Origin: Paraburkholderia fungorum
GTDB taxonomy: Bacteria; Pseudomonadota; Gammaproteobacteria; Burkholderiales; Burkholderiaceae
DNA: 64,000 bases
NCBI RefSeq assembly: GCF_900099835.1
Contig: NZ_FNKP01000001.1
Span: 1,054,001 to 1,118,000, forward strand
Reading direction: 5' to 3'
Below the pieces are notes generated by a model, which was not told the DNA's origin, ran no database searches, and saw nothing but the letters and a program-made list of their open reading frames with translations. Positions 27,324-36,843 of the stretch are shown in pieces. Position 1 is the stretch's first letter; each line of letters opens with the position of its first letter. The position numbers were made by a program, and so were the translations under genes.

Positions 27324-29030
27324 TCAGAACAGGAAGTAGCGTTGCGCCATCGGCAGAACGGTGGCGGGTTCGCAGGTCAGCAGTTGCCCATCGGCGATCA
27401 CCTGGTACGTCTCGGGATCGACGCTGATAGCAGGACGCCACGCATTGTGAATCATGTCCGCCTTCGAGATATTGCGGCAATTTTTTACCGCGACGATGCG
27501 CTTGCTCAAGCCATAACGTTCGGCCACGCCCGCATCGGCGGCCATTTGCGACACGAAGGTCAGCGACGTGCGCCCCAATGCGCCGCCGCGCGTCGCGAAC
27601 ATCTCGCGATAATGCACCGGCTGCGGCGTCGGAATCGACGCGTTCGGGTCGCCCATCTGCGCCATCGCGATCATGCCGCCCTTCAGGATCAGCGACGGCT
27701 TGATGCCGAAAAATGCCGGTTCCCAGAACACCAGATCGGCCCACTTGCCCGGCTCGATCGAGCCGACTTCATGCGCGATGCCGTGCGTGATGGCGGGGTT
27801 GATCGTGTACTTCGCAACATAGCGTTTCGCGCGGAAATTGTCGTGACGCGCGCTGTCTTCGGGCAGCGCACCGCGTTGCACCTTCATCTTGTGAGCGGTT
27901 TGCCACGTGCGAATAATCACTTCGCCGACCCGGCCCATCGCCTGCGAATCCGACGACAGCATCGACAGCGCGCCGAGGTCGTGCAGGATATCTTCGGCGG
28001 CAATTGTTTCGCGGCGAATCCGCGATTCGGCGAACGCGATGTCTTCCGCAATCGACGGGTCCAGGTGATGGCACACCATCAGCATGTCGAGATGCTCTTC
28101 AAGCGTGTTGATCGTGTACGGCCGCGTCGGATTGGTCGACGACGGCAACACGTTCGACTCGCCGCACACCTTGATGATGTCCGGCGCGTGACCGCCGCCC
28201 GCGCCTTCGGTGTGATACGTGTGGATCGTGCGGCCCTTGAACGCGGCCACGGTCGCTTCGACAAAACCCGCTTCGTTCAGCGTGTCCGTGTGAATCGCGA
28301 CCTGGGTGTCGGTGTCGTCGGCGACGCTGAGGCAGTTGTCGATCGCGGCGGGCGTCGTGCCCCAGTCTTCGTGCAGCTTCAGGCCGATGGCCCCCGCCGC
28401 GATCTGCTCCAGCGCCGGTTGCGGCTGGCTCACATTGCCCTTGCCGAGAAAGCCGAGATTCATCGGATAACCGTCGGCCGCCTGCAGCATGCGTTCCATA
28501 TGCCACGGGCCCGGCGTGCAGGTCGTCGCATTAGTGCCGGTCGCCGGGCCGGTGCCGCCGCCGAGCATCGTCGTCACGCCGCTCGCGAGCGCTTCTTCGA
28601 TCTGCTGCGGACTGATGAAGTGAATGTGCGTATCGATGCCGCCCGCCGTCACGATCAGCCCTTCGCCCGCGATCACTTCTGTCGATGCGCCGATCGCAAT
28701 CGTCACGTTCGGCTGGATGTCGGGATTGCCCGCCTTGCCGATCGCGGCGATGCGGCCGTTCTTGATGCCGATGTCGGCCTTGACGATGCCCCAGTGATCG
28801 AGAATCACCGCGTTCGTCACGACCGTATCGACCACGTCGGCGTGCACGCGTTGCGACTGGCCCATGCCGTCGCGAATCACCTTGCCGCCGCCGAATTTCA
28901 CTTCTTCACCGTAGGTTGTGAAGTCGCGCTCGACTTCGATCAGCAACTCGGTATCGGCGAGGCGCACACGGTCGCCGGTGGTGGGGCCGAACATCTCCGC
29001 GTATGCGCGGCGGCCAATGCGTAATGTCAT
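27324..29030 (-). CDS. ureC: Urease alpha (catalytic) subunit
   Basis: A 568-residue subunit of the Ni-containing amidohydrolase that splits urea into ammonia and carbamate. The carbamylated bridging lysine is K218 ([12 protein letters not shown]), the flap cysteine is C320 ([13 protein letters not shown]), and HxH is in [10 protein letters not shown]. Length and domains match bacterial UreC. The gene lies 49 bases after ureB and is followed at once by ureE. The cytoplasmic enzyme is (UreABC)3. Confidence 0.98.
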   Translation of the reverse strand: MTLRIGRRAYAEMFGPTTGDRVRLADTELLIEVERDFTTYGEEVKFGGGKVIRDGMGQSQRVHADVVDTVVTNAVILDHWGIVKADIGIKNGRIAAIGKAGNPDIQPNVTIAIGASTEVIAGEGLIVTAGGIDTHIHFISPQQIEEALASGVTTMLGGGTGPATGTNATTCTPGPWHMERMLQAADGYPMNLGFLGKGNVSQPQPALEQIAAGAIGLKLHEDWGTTPAAIDNCLSVADDTDTQVAIHTDTLNEAGFVEATVAAFKGRTIHTYHTEGAGGGHAPDIIKVCGESNVLPSSTNPTRPYTINTLEEHLDMLMVCHHLDPSIAEDIAFAESRIRRETIAAEDILHDLGALSMLSSDSQAMGRVGEVIIRTWQTAHKMKVQRGALPEDSARHDNFRAKRYVAKYTINPAITHGIAHEVGSIEPGKWADLVFWEPAFFGIKPSLILKGGMIAMAQMGDPNASIPTPQPVHYREMFATRGGALGRTSLTFVSQMAADAGVAERYGLSKRIVAVKNCRNISKADMIHNAWRPAISVDPETYQVIADGQLLTCEPATVLPMAQRYFLF

Positions 29031-29079
29031 GGTATGGGTCCGAAGTAAGCAGGGCAGGCAGCGGAGCGCGTGGCGCGCA

Positions 29080-29385
29080 TCACAGCTTGCCCATTACCTT
29101 GCCGTTGAAGCCGTAGACGATGCGGTCGCCCGCCAGTTCGACCAGCTCGACCGTGCGTTCCTGGCCGGGCTCGAAGCGCACGGCGGTGCCCGCCGCGATG
29201 TTCAGCCGGAAGCCGCGCGCCGCTTCGCGATCGAACGACAGCGCGTCGTTCACTTCGTAGAAGTGGTAGTGCGAGCCGATCTGCACCGGCCGGTCGCCGG
29301 TATTCGATACGACCACCGTGACGGTCGCGCGGCCCACGTTGAGTTCGTGTTCGCCGTCGTCGGTGAGGAGTTCGCCGGGGATCAT
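29080..29385 (-). CDS. ureB: Urease beta subunit
   Basis: A 101-residue subunit starting [16 protein letters not shown], with the conserved [16 protein letters not shown] and the [19 protein letters not shown] segment. It forms part of the UreABC trimer and stabilises the active-site flap region. It lies 33 bases after ureA and 49 before ureC. Confidence 0.97.
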   Translation of the reverse strand: MIPGELLTDDGEHELNVGRATVTVVVSNTGDRPVQIGSHYHFYEVNDALSFDREAARGFRLNIAAGTAVRFEPGQERTVELVELAGDRIVYGFNGKVMGKL

Positions 29386-29418
29386 GGAGCGTGCCTTGGT
29401 TCTTGGATGATTGCGTGA

Positions 29419-29721
29419 TCAGGGAATTGGGTGATGGACGGTGACGAGCTTGGTGCCGTCCGGGAACGTGGCTTCCACCTGAATGTCGGGGATCATCTCC
29501 GGCACGCCTTCCATCACGTCGTCGCGCGTGAGCAGTGTGGTGCCGTAGTGCATGACCTCGGCGACGGTCTTGCCATCGCGCGCGGCTTCCATCAGCGCCG
29601 CGGTGATGAAGGCGATAGCTTCCGGGTAGTTCAGTTTGAGGCCGCGGGCGCGGCGCCTTTCGGCGAGTAGCGCGGCGGTGAAGATCAGCAGCTTGTCCTT
29701 CTCGCGAGGTGTCAGCTTCAT
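29419..29721 (-). CDS. ureA: Urease gamma subunit
   Basis: A 100-residue subunit, [23 protein letters not shown], with [13 protein letters not shown] and the C-terminal VTVHHPIP, all family signatures. The ATG at 29721 is chosen; the frame is open 28 codons upstream but those residues are not conserved. It is first of ureABCEFG and lies 215 bases after the binding-protein gene; I see no terminator in that gap, so co-transcription from the sigma-54 element at 30819 is plausible. Confidence 0.97.
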   Translation of the reverse strand: MKLTPREKDKLLIFTAALLAERRRARGLKLNYPEAIAFITAALMEAARDGKTVAEVMHYGTTLLTRDDVMEGVPEMIPDIQVEATFPDGTKLVTVHHPIP

Positions 29722-29936
29722 CGAATGGTTGCGTTCAGTGGTGACGTCTTGAAGACGGTCGTTGCGCCAGCTCCGCACGGAACGGGCAACGACAATGTTA
29801 GGCACGGCGCGTGACGGCTGTCATCACGTGCTGGCACAGGATGACGGGATGAGTCCGCGACACGCGCGATGCCGGATGGGCCAGCCACGGTATCAAGTCC
29901 GCCTAACAGCGTGCTTACAAAATAGCATGACGGGCG

Positions 29937-30749
29937 TTACAGATCGGCGGGTAGCGGTGCGCCGAACCATTTCTTCGACATCGTGTTGAGCGTGCCGTCC
30001 TGGCGGGCCTGCGCAATCGCGGCATTCACTTTCTGCTGCAGACGCGACTCGCTCTTGTTCATACCGACGAAACACGGCGAATTCTTGATGACGAACTTCG
30101 GCTCCGGGCGGCGCGGCGGATTCTTCGCGATGATCGCGGCCGCGACGATGTTGCCGGCGGCGATCAACTGCACCTGGCCAGACAGGAACGCGGCGATGGT
30201 CGCGTTGTTGTCCTCGAAACGTTTGATGGTCGCGTTCGGCGCCATTTGCGTGAGACCGATTTCCTCGAGCGCGCCGCGCGTCGCGCCGACGGTTTTGCCC
30301 GTCAGGTCGGCGGGGCCGGTGACCTTGATGTCGGCGGGGCCGAACACGCCCTGGTAGTAAGGCGCATACGCGGTCGAAAAGTCGATCACCTTCTCGCGCT
30401 CGGGCGTCTTGCCGAGCGACGAGATCACCAGATCGACCTTGCCGGTCTGTAGATACGGAATGCGGTTCGCGCTGTTGACCGGCACGAGTTCGAGCTTCAC
30501 GTTCATCGACTTCGCGAGGAACGCGGCGGTGTCGATGTCATAGCCCTGCGGCTTCATGTCGGGGCCGACCGAGCCGAACGGCGGATAGTCTTCCGGCACC
30601 GCCACTTTCAGCACGCCGGCCTTGGCGATGTTGTCGAGCGTATCGGCGTGAGCGGCGATGGCGTGAAAGGCGAGGTGCGCGATCACAGGCACGGACAGTA
30701 GCGCGACGAGAAACGCGCGACGCAACGAGCGAGGAGTGGTTCGTTTCAT
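29937..30749 (-). CDS. Amino-acid-type periplasmic solute-binding protein (family 3) within the urease block
   Basis: A 270-residue exported protein: twin-basic n-region, hydrophobic core and cleavage after about AAHA (residue 34), then the family 3 fold (AGVLKVAVPEDYPPFG, GYDIDTAAFLAKSMNVK, YLQTGKVDLVISSLGKTPEREKVIDFS). GKTVGATRGALEEI marks the second lobe. Such proteins deliver polar amino acids or small nitrogenous compounds to HisM/HisP-type ABC importers, but no such permease or ATPase is adjacent; the nearby importer is the Urt urea system with its own UrtA. It sits between ureD and ureA and has a near-consensus sigma-54 promoter at 30819-30834, so it looks nitrogen-regulated. Ligand is unknown. 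Confidence 0.88.
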   Translation of the reverse strand: MKRTTPRSLRRAFLVALLSVPVIAHLAFHAIAAHADTLDNIAKAGVLKVAVPEDYPPFGSVGPDMKPQGYDIDTAAFLAKSMNVKLELVPVNSANRIPYLQTGKVDLVISSLGKTPEREKVIDFSTAYAPYYQGVFGPADIKVTGPADLTGKTVGATRGALEEIGLTQMAPNATIKRFEDNNATIAAFLSGQVQLIAAGNIVAAAIIAKNPPRRPEPKFVIKNSPCFVGMNKSESRLQQKVNAAIAQARQDGTLNTMSKKWFGAPLPADL

Positions 30750-30818
30750 GTTGTGTGAGCGGTGGAAGTGACGAGCCGGTGGCTGCCGTCAGGATGCGGC
30801 AGCATCTTCGTAAAATTA

Positions 30819-30834
30819 TGCAAAGGATGTGCCA
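30819..30834 (-). promoter_or_regulatory. Sigma-54 (RpoN) promoter ahead of the binding-protein gene and ureABCEFG
   Basis: On the minus strand the sequence is TGGCACATCCTTTGCA. It matches the -24/-12 consensus TGGCAC-N5-TTGCA fully, with the required 10 bases between the GG and GC dinucleotides. The expected start of transcription is about 30808, leaving a roughly 60-base leader before the ATG at 30749. Upstream (30876-30914) are TGCACCA and TTTGGTGC half-sites resembling NtrC sites. Confidence 0.82.
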
Positions 30835-31083
30835 TGGCGGTGCGAGGGCGGTCTGGCGGGGTTCTACGAGAGTAGTGCACCAGATCGAGGCGTGTGGATG
30901 GGCCGATTTGGTGCGGTGGCCATGCGACTCGGGCGACGGGGCCGTTCAGTCGATTTGTTTCAGTCGACTCGCGCGCCCGGATTCGGGTAACGCGCGTACG
31001 TAAACCCATTGAGCGTTTTTGATGCGACCAGTTTTGAACGGGCCGTTTTCATTTTTTTTGCCGCGCCGTAGCTCGAGATTGGC
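30835..31083. other. Upstream region of the sigma-54 promoter, no gene
   Basis: About 250 bases between the -24 element and the ureD stop. It holds possible NtrC half-sites at 30876-30882 (TGCACCA) and about 30907-30914 (TTTGGTGC), about 45-80 bases upstream of the -24 box, as expected for an activator. A run of eight T (plus strand) near 31055 does not sit after a hairpin on either strand. Confidence 0.4.
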
Positions 31084-31965
31084 TCAAGTCGACCAGATCC
31101 GCAACGGCACCGCCTCGACACCATGCACGACCGGGCGGAGTTGAAGCCAGCACCGCGTCAACGCGTTTTGCAGCGTCTCCATCGAACGCGAAACTGCGCG
31201 CACCAGCAGCACGCCGTTCGTCACGCAGCTTGCGGCGGCGCGTAGCGAGTCGTCGAACGGTAGTTGCGCGGTTAGCGATTCGGCGAGCGCGTCGTCGCAC
31301 GCGGGGCCGACTGCCCACAGCGTCCCGTAGGCGGGGAACCCGGCCAGGCCTTGGGCCGCGTCGCGCAACGCATCGTTCGCGTCGAGGCTCGCGCGCTCGA
31401 ACCACAGCAATTCGCCGCGCGCACCGACGATCCGCGACACGGCATTCAGGCGCCCCTCCGACCACCGTTCGCCAGCCGCCTGCCGCCCAAGCTGCGTCGC
31501 GTCCCATCCCAACGCGGTAGCGCCTTCAGCCAGCGTCAGCGAAAAATCCAGATGCGCATTCGCGTGATCGAAAACGATGTTGTTCTGCGGCAGCCAGTCG
31601 AGCTTCGCGTGCTCGCCGACCCGCACCGCAATCTGCTGATGCGCGGCGCGTCCGTTGGACTTGTACCACTTGGTCGCGCCCGGCGTCGTCACCACAGCAT
31701 GCGCGCCCGCGCCGACATCCACCTGAATATCGAGTTGATCACCACCCGCGACCCCGCCCGGCGGATGCACGATCACCGCATGGCAGATTGCATGGCCTTC
31801 GGGATAAAGCGGCCGCTGCACGCGCAACGGCCCGTCGTGCAGCCGATGCACGAGCGTCGTCCGCTCATTCTGTTTGACGAAGCCGAGTTCGAGGCGCGCG
31901 GGCCAGGGCGAATGTGCGGCGGGCTGCGCGGTGGCGAGCGTGACGTGATTTTCGTGAAGCGACAT
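31084..31965 (-). CDS. ureD: Urease accessory protein UreD
   Basis: A 293-residue protein with the UreD signatures [44 protein letters not shown] and [11 protein letters not shown]. It scaffolds nickel insertion with UreF and UreG. The ATG at 31965 (MSLHENHV) is chosen; the frame is open 29 codons further but those residues ([10 protein letters not shown]) are not conserved. It follows urtE after 146 bases and is separated from ureABC by the binding-protein gene and its own sigma-54 promoter. Confidence 0.95.
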   Translation of the reverse strand: MSLHENHVTLATAQPAAHSPWPARLELGFVKQNERTTLVHRLHDGPLRVQRPLYPEGHAICHAVIVHPPGGVAGGDQLDIQVDVGAGAHAVVTTPGATKWYKSNGRAAHQQIAVRVGEHAKLDWLPQNNIVFDHANAHLDFSLTLAEGATALGWDATQLGRQAAGERWSEGRLNAVSRIVGARGELLWFERASLDANDALRDAAQGLAGFPAYGTLWAVGPACDDALAESLTAQLPFDDSLRAAASCVTNGVLLVRAVSRSMETLQNALTRCWLQLRPVVHGVEAVPLRIWST

Positions 31966-32111
31966 GCGTGCGTGGGAATGGGCGTGCGATCGACGCGTTA
32001 AGACCTGGACAAACGCTGCGTTAGCGAAGCGGGCCGACGTGGCGCGGCGCAATCCAGGGTCGGGGTTGCGCCGAGAATAGCACGCAGCGTAGGCGTGATT
32101 GCGAGTAACCC

Positions 32112-32804
32112 TTATACGGCGATCAACGCGCGCACGCCGTCCGCGTCCATGTTGGCGCCTTCGCCGCCCGCGACGATTTCGCCGCGGCTCATCACCCAGT
32201 AGCGGTCGGCAATATCTTTGGCGAAGTCGTAATACTGCTCGACCAGCAGCACCGTCATGCCCATTTCCTCGACCAGTTGACGCAGCGTGCGGCCGATGTC
32301 CTGAATGATCGACGGCTGAATCCCTTCGGTCGGCTCGTCGAGAATCAGCAGTTGCGGATCGCTCATCAGCGCGCGGCCAATCGCGAGCTGTTGCTGCTGA
32401 CCACCGGACAGATCGCCGCCGCGACGGCTGCGCATGTCCTTCAGCACCGGAAACAGTTCGTAGATGCGATCGGGGATTTTCTTCGGCGCTTTCTTGCTCG
32501 CCGCGCCGACCAGCAGATTTTCCTCGACGGTCAGGCGCGGAAAAATATCGCGGCCTTGCGGCACGTACGCGAGACCTTTTTCGACGCGCGAGTACGTCGG
32601 CAGCTTCGTGATCGGCGCACCGCGCCAGGCGATCGAGCCGCTCTTCGTCTGCACGACGCCCATCAGGCAGCGCAGCAGCGTGGTCTTGCCGACGCCGTTG
32701 CGGCCGAGCAGAACGGTGAGCTTGCCGTCGGGCACGGTGAGCTTCACATCGCGGAGGATGTGGCTGCCGCCGTAATACTGGTTCAGGTTTTCAACTTCTA
32801 GCAT
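32112..32804 (-). CDS. urtE: Urea ABC transporter ATPase UrtE
   Basis: A 230-residue ABC ATPase of the LivF type: Walker [11 protein letters not shown]-loop [16 protein letters not shown], signature [15 protein letters not shown], Walker [11 protein letters not shown] and the final His-less switch of this subfamily. It powers urea import with UrtD on the UrtBC permease. It is the fifth gene of urtABCDE, 61 bases after urtD. Confidence 0.95.
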   Translation of the reverse strand: MLEVENLNQYYGGSHILRDVKLTVPDGKLTVLLGRNGVGKTTLLRCLMGVVQTKSGSIAWRGAPITKLPTYSRVEKGLAYVPQGRDIFPRLTVEENLLVGAASKKAPKKIPDRIYELFPVLKDMRSRRGGDLSGGQQQQLAIGRALMSDPQLLILDEPTEGIQPSIIQDIGRTLRQLVEEMGMTVLLVEQYYDFAKDIADRYWVMSRGEIVAGGEGANMDADGVRALIAV

Positions 32805-32865
32805 GTGCGTTCGACCCTTTGTTTCAGCGGCTTTTCGATGATCTATGCGGGCGGCAATGTTGCGA

Positions 32866-33729
32866 TCAGCGACCCAGATACGACTCGATCACCGTCTCGT
32901 CCTTCTTCACTTCGTCCAGTGTGCCGTGCGCGAGCACGCGTCCTTCGGCCATCACCGTGACCTTGCCTTTATCGCCGGACAAAGCCGCCACGAACTCCAT
33001 GTCGTGCTCGACCACCATCATCGAGCACGTGCCGCGCAAGTGATTGAGCAACTCGGCAAGCTGCATGGTTTCGTCGTCGGTCATGCCGGCGGCGGGTTCG
33101 TCGAGCAGCAGCAGCGCGGGTTGCTGCATCAGCAGCATGCCGATTTCGAGGCGCTGCTTCTGGCCGTGCGACAGCTCGCCTGCAAGCCGCCGCGCTTCGC
33201 TTTCCAGCCCGATCAGCAGCAGCGTTTCTTCGATACGCGCCTGTGCGTCGCGATCCAGCCGTGCGCGCAGCGACGCCCACCAGCCCTTGTCGGTTTTCAT
33301 CGCCAGTTCGAGGTTTTCCCACACGGGATGCTGCTCGAACACGGTCGGCTTCTGGAACTTGCGCCCAATCCCGGCACGCGCGATCGACGGCTCGTTCATC
33401 CGCGTCAGATCGATCGACTGCCCGAGATAAACCTTGCCGGAATCCGGCGAGGTCTTGCCGGTGATGACATCCATCATCGTCGTCTTGCCCGCGCCGTTCG
33501 GACCGATGATGCAGCGCAGCTCGCCGGCGTCGATGTTCAGCGTCAGCGCGTTCAGCGCGCGGAAACCGTCGAAACTCACGGTCACGTCTTCGAGATACAG
33601 GATCGTGCCGTGCGAAACGTCGATCTCGCCCGGTATCACCGCGCGACTCATGCTCGCGACGCCGCTCAACGAATAGTCGGAAGGTGCTTCGGGTAAGTCG
33701 AGATCGGGGACCATCGGGTTCTGGTTCAT
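32866..33729 (-). CDS. urtD: Urea ABC transporter ATPase UrtD
   Basis: A 287-residue LivG-type ATPase. An N-terminal extension of about 40 residues precedes LYLEDVTVSFDGFRAL; Walker A is GPNGAGKTT, signature LSHGQKQRLEIGMLL and Walker B LLLLDEPAAGM. The start ATG overlaps the urtC stop by four bases. Call as UrtD rather than a branched-chain amino acid ATPase rests on its place in urtABCDE next to urease. Confidence 0.95.
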   Translation of the reverse strand: MNQNPMVPDLDLPEAPSDYSLSGVASMSRAVIPGEIDVSHGTILYLEDVTVSFDGFRALNALTLNIDAGELRCIIGPNGAGKTTMMDVITGKTSPDSGKVYLGQSIDLTRMNEPSIARAGIGRKFQKPTVFEQHPVWENLELAMKTDKGWWASLRARLDRDAQARIEETLLLIGLESEARRLAGELSHGQKQRLEIGMLLMQQPALLLLDEPAAGMTDDETMQLAELLNHLRGTCSMMVVEHDMEFVAALSGDKGKVTVMAEGRVLAHGTLDEVKKDETVIESYLGR

Positions 33730-34910
33730 GAGCGGTCCTTCTTGCGCGAGACGAGTTCGATCAGTCCCATGATGCCGTTGGGCAGCAGCAGCGGAACCAG
33801 CACGAAAATCAGACCGAGGAAGAACAGCCAGTATTCAGGGAAATTCGCTGTGAAAAAGCTCTTCGCACCGTTCACCGCGAACGCGCCGATGATCGGCCCG
33901 ATCAGCGTGCCGCGTCCGCCGACGGCGACCCAGATCGCCATTTCGATCGAGTTGCCCGGCGACATCTCGCCCGGGTTGATGATGCCGACCTGCGGCACGT
34001 ACAACGCACCCGCGATGCCGCACAACACGGCCGACACGGTCCACACGAACAGCTTGTAAGCGAGCGGGCTGTAGCCGAGGAACATCAGCCGCGTTTCGCC
34101 GTCGCGCACGGCGGTCGTCACGCGGCCGAGCTTCGATGTGACGATGGCGCGCGCGCCGAGAAACGCGAGGATCAGCACCGCGAAGGTGATCAGCAGCAGG
34201 GCAGTGCGCGTGCCCGGATGCGTGATCGGAAAGCCGCCGATCCGCTTGAAGTCGGTGAAGCCGTTATTGCCGCCGAAGCCCGTTTCGTTGCGATAGAACA
34301 GCAGCATCGCGGCGAAGGTCATGGCCTGCGTGATGATCGACAGATACACGCCCTTCACGCGCGAACGGAACGTGAAGAAGCCGAACACCCACGCGACCAC
34401 AGCCGGCACCAGCACGACCAGCAGCAGCGCATAGCCGAGGTGCTGCGTGCCCTGCCAGTACCACGGCAACTGATGCCAGTCGAGAAACACCATGAAGTCC
34501 GGCAGATCGCTGCCGTACTTGCCGTCGTGACCGATCGAGCGCATCAGGTACATGCCGATCGCGTAGCCGCCGAGCGCGAAGAACAGCGCGTGTCCCAGAC
34601 TCAGGATGCCGCAATAGCCCCACACCAGATCGAGCGCGAGCGCGGCGATCGCGTAGCACATGAACTTGCCGGTGATCGTCGTTGCGTACGCGGACAGATG
34701 GAACGCGCTGGTTTCCGGCAGGACCAGGGTGGCGAACGGCACGCCGAGACCGAACACGATGATCAGCGCGATCAGCGCGAGCCACGCGCGCCGCGACAGC
34801 AAGGCGGGACGCGGCGGCAGACCGAGCGCGAAGCCCGCGCCCGCGTCGCGTGCGTTGGTGCCCGCGTTGCCCGTCGCGCCGACGTGAGCCGAAGAAGTTG
34901 CAGATGTCAT
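33726..34910 (-). CDS. urtC: Urea ABC transporter permease UrtC
   Basis: A 394-residue LivM-type permease with about ten membrane segments. The segment CGILSLGHALFFALGGYAIGMYL and the EAA-like loop near GYSPLAYKLFVW are typical; the long loop LPDFMVFLDWHQLPWYWQG is characteristic of UrtC. The first 30 residues are Gly/Ala rich and cytoplasmic. One base separates it from urtB. Confidence 0.95.
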   Translation of the reverse strand: MTSATSSAHVGATGNAGTNARDAGAGFALGLPPRPALLSRRAWLALIALIIVFGLGVPFATLVLPETSAFHLSAYATTITGKFMCYAIAALALDLVWGYCGILSLGHALFFALGGYAIGMYLMRSIGHDGKYGSDLPDFMVFLDWHQLPWYWQGTQHLGYALLLVVLVPAVVAWVFGFFTFRSRVKGVYLSIITQAMTFAAMLLFYRNETGFGGNNGFTDFKRIGGFPITHPGTRTALLLITFAVLILAFLGARAIVTSKLGRVTTAVRDGETRLMFLGYSPLAYKLFVWTVSAVLCGIAGALYVPQVGIINPGEMSPGNSIEMAIWVAVGGRGTLIGPIIGAFAVNGAKSFFTANFPEYWLFFLGLIFVLVPLLLPNGIMGLIELVSRKKDRS

Positions 34911-34911
34911 C

Positions 34912-36561
34912 TCATGCCTCCGCGCTACGGCCCTTGAGGGCGAACATGCCCTGCGGACGCTTCTGGATGAACAGCACGATCAGCACCAGCACCGCGATTT
35001 TCGCGAGCACGGCGCCCCAGAACGGTTCGATGGCCTTGCTGACAAGTCCAAGCCCGAAGCCGCCGATCACCGTCCCGGCCAGTTGACCGACACCGCCGAG
35101 CACCACCGCCATGAACGAATCGATGATGTAGCTCTGGCCGAGGTCCGGTCCGACGTTACCGATCTGCGACAGTGCGCAGCCGCCCAACCCGGCGATGCCC
35201 GCACCGAACGCGAACGCATACGAATCGACCCGCGCGGTTTTCACGCCGACGCAGGCCGCCATCCGGCGGTTCTGCGTGACGGCGCGCACGAACAGGCCGA
35301 GCCGCGTCTTCGTCAGCACGGCCCATGCGATGCCGACCACGATCAGCGAAAACGCGAGAATCGCGAGGCGGTTGTACGGCAGGATCAGATTCGGCAAGAC
35401 GGTGACGCCGCCGCTCATCCACGACGGGTTGATCACCTGTACGTTCTGCGCGCCGAACAGCATCCGCGTCGCTTGAATCAGGATCAGGCTGACGCCGAAG
35501 GTGGTCAGCAGCGTTTCGAGCGGACGCCCGTACAGATGCTTCAACACCAGCCGTTCGAGCACGATGCCGACCAGCCCCGCCGCCGCGAACGAAGCCGGCA
35601 CCGCGAGCAGCGGATACCAGTCGAACGCGCCGGGCGCGAAGCGCTGAAACAGGTTCTGCACGACGTAGGTGGCGTACGCGCCGATCATCAGGAATTCGCC
35701 GTGCGCCATGTTGATCACGCCGATCAGCCCGTACGTGATCGCAAGGCCGAGCGCCGCGAGCAGCAGCACGCTGCCGAGCGACAGGCCCGCGAACAGCGTG
35801 CCGGCAATCTGGCTGCGTCGCTGGATCGCGTCGAGTTCGTCGATACCGCTTTGCGCGGCGGCGCGCACACGGTCGTCCGCTTCGTTGAAGGTGCCGTCCG
35901 GTTTCTTCGCGACCAGCGGCCGCAACAGTTCGTTCATGTCCAGATCGTGCCGCGCGGACACCAGTTGCACGGCTTCGAGACGCTTCGCCGGATCGGCGTC
36001 GTGCAACGCGGTCATCGCCCACAGCGTGTCCAGACGCTTCTTCAGCGCCGGATCGGTTTCCTTTGCACGGGCCGCGTCGACCAGCGGCTTGATCGACGGA
36101 TCGGGGTTTTGCAGCAGCGACGCGATCGCGGCGGCGCGTGTCGCGGCGTCCGGCGAGTCGAGTTGCAGACCCGACAATGCGCCCGAGACTTTCGAGCGCA
36201 GCAGGTTGTTCAGCGTGACCGGCTGCGCGTCGCCCGCGGCGACGGTCTTGCCGGTGACGGCGTCTTTCGCGGTGTCGCCGTCCTGCAGCAGCACGGCGCC
36301 GGAATCGGTTGCGAGCGCGCTGTCTTCGGACAACGCCTTCAGCACCGCCAGCGATTCCTTGTCGTGATTGGCGATCAGCTTGTCGATTGCCGCGGATTTC
36401 GCGTCGAAGTCGTCGCTGGCGAGCGGCGCGACATCGGCGGGCGTCAGCGCAAAGGCGGCGAGCGGCGAGCCCGCGAGCAGCACGATCGCCGCGCTGCCGA
36501 TACTGCGGCGCGCGAACCGGCGAACGGTTCGTCGTGCGGAGGTGAGGATTGAAAACGCCAT
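34912..36561 (-). CDS. urtB: Urea ABC transporter permease UrtB with long N-terminal domain
   Basis: A 549-residue protein. A signal-like hydrophobic segment (about 20-45) leads a roughly 220-residue helical, HEAT-like extracytoplasmic domain (for example AAIASLLQNPDPSIKPLVDAAR), after which the LivH-type permease runs from about residue 260 (LGLAITYGLIGVINMAHGEFLMIGAY). This large N-terminal domain is normal for UrtB and absent from branched-chain amino acid permeases, so it supports urea as substrate. Confidence 0.94.
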   Translation of the reverse strand: MAFSILTSARRTVRRFARRSIGSAAIVLLAGSPLAAFALTPADVAPLASDDFDAKSAAIDKLIANHDKESLAVLKALSEDSALATDSGAVLLQDGDTAKDAVTGKTVAAGDAQPVTLNNLLRSKVSGALSGLQLDSPDAATRAAAIASLLQNPDPSIKPLVDAARAKETDPALKKRLDTLWAMTALHDADPAKRLEAVQLVSARHDLDMNELLRPLVAKKPDGTFNEADDRVRAAAQSGIDELDAIQRRSQIAGTLFAGLSLGSVLLLAALGLAITYGLIGVINMAHGEFLMIGAYATYVVQNLFQRFAPGAFDWYPLLAVPASFAAAGLVGIVLERLVLKHLYGRPLETLLTTFGVSLILIQATRMLFGAQNVQVINPSWMSGGVTVLPNLILPYNRLAILAFSLIVVGIAWAVLTKTRLGLFVRAVTQNRRMAACVGVKTARVDSYAFAFGAGIAGLGGCALSQIGNVGPDLGQSYIIDSFMAVVLGGVGQLAGTVIGGFGLGLVSKAIEPFWGAVLAKIAVLVLIVLFIQKRPQGMFALKGRSAEA

Positions 36562-36843
36562 GGTGGCCTTTGAAGATGAACCGGCTTTGGCGGCGCGGCT
36601 CGAGACTTGCAGCGAGCCTCACATCGAAACTCGCAACATGCTCAAGCCGCTGCCGCGCCGTGGGTTGCTGATTGCGCCTGACTGCGCCAAACCCCATTCA
36701 CGGTATTGCCGACGACGCGCGCTTTGCGTTCGTCGTTCGCATCGTCGTTCGCATCGTCGTTATTTCGTAGCGGCTCGCTGCACGGCGAGGCAAGCGGCAA
36801 AGAGCCCTGCCTATGCAGCGAGCCGCCGCCGCGCGTCGTGCGG
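36562..36843. repeat. Intercistronic hairpin and 12-bp tandem repeat between urtA and urtB
   Basis: GCGGCTCGCTGCA (36770-36782) is perfectly inverted at 36814-36826; the hairpin lies 18 bases downstream of the urtA stop and could attenuate read-through into urtB or protect the urtA message, the usual way binding protein is made in excess. Nearby, CGTCGTTCGCAT is repeated 2.6 times from 36731. A third copy of TGCAGCGAGCC is at 36608-36618. No gene is present. Confidence 0.55.

Noticed and set aside
27342..29024. 560-codon open frame antisense to ureC
   Set aside because: Same effect: ureC has all catalytic residues, the antisense product is Arg-rich and unlike any family.
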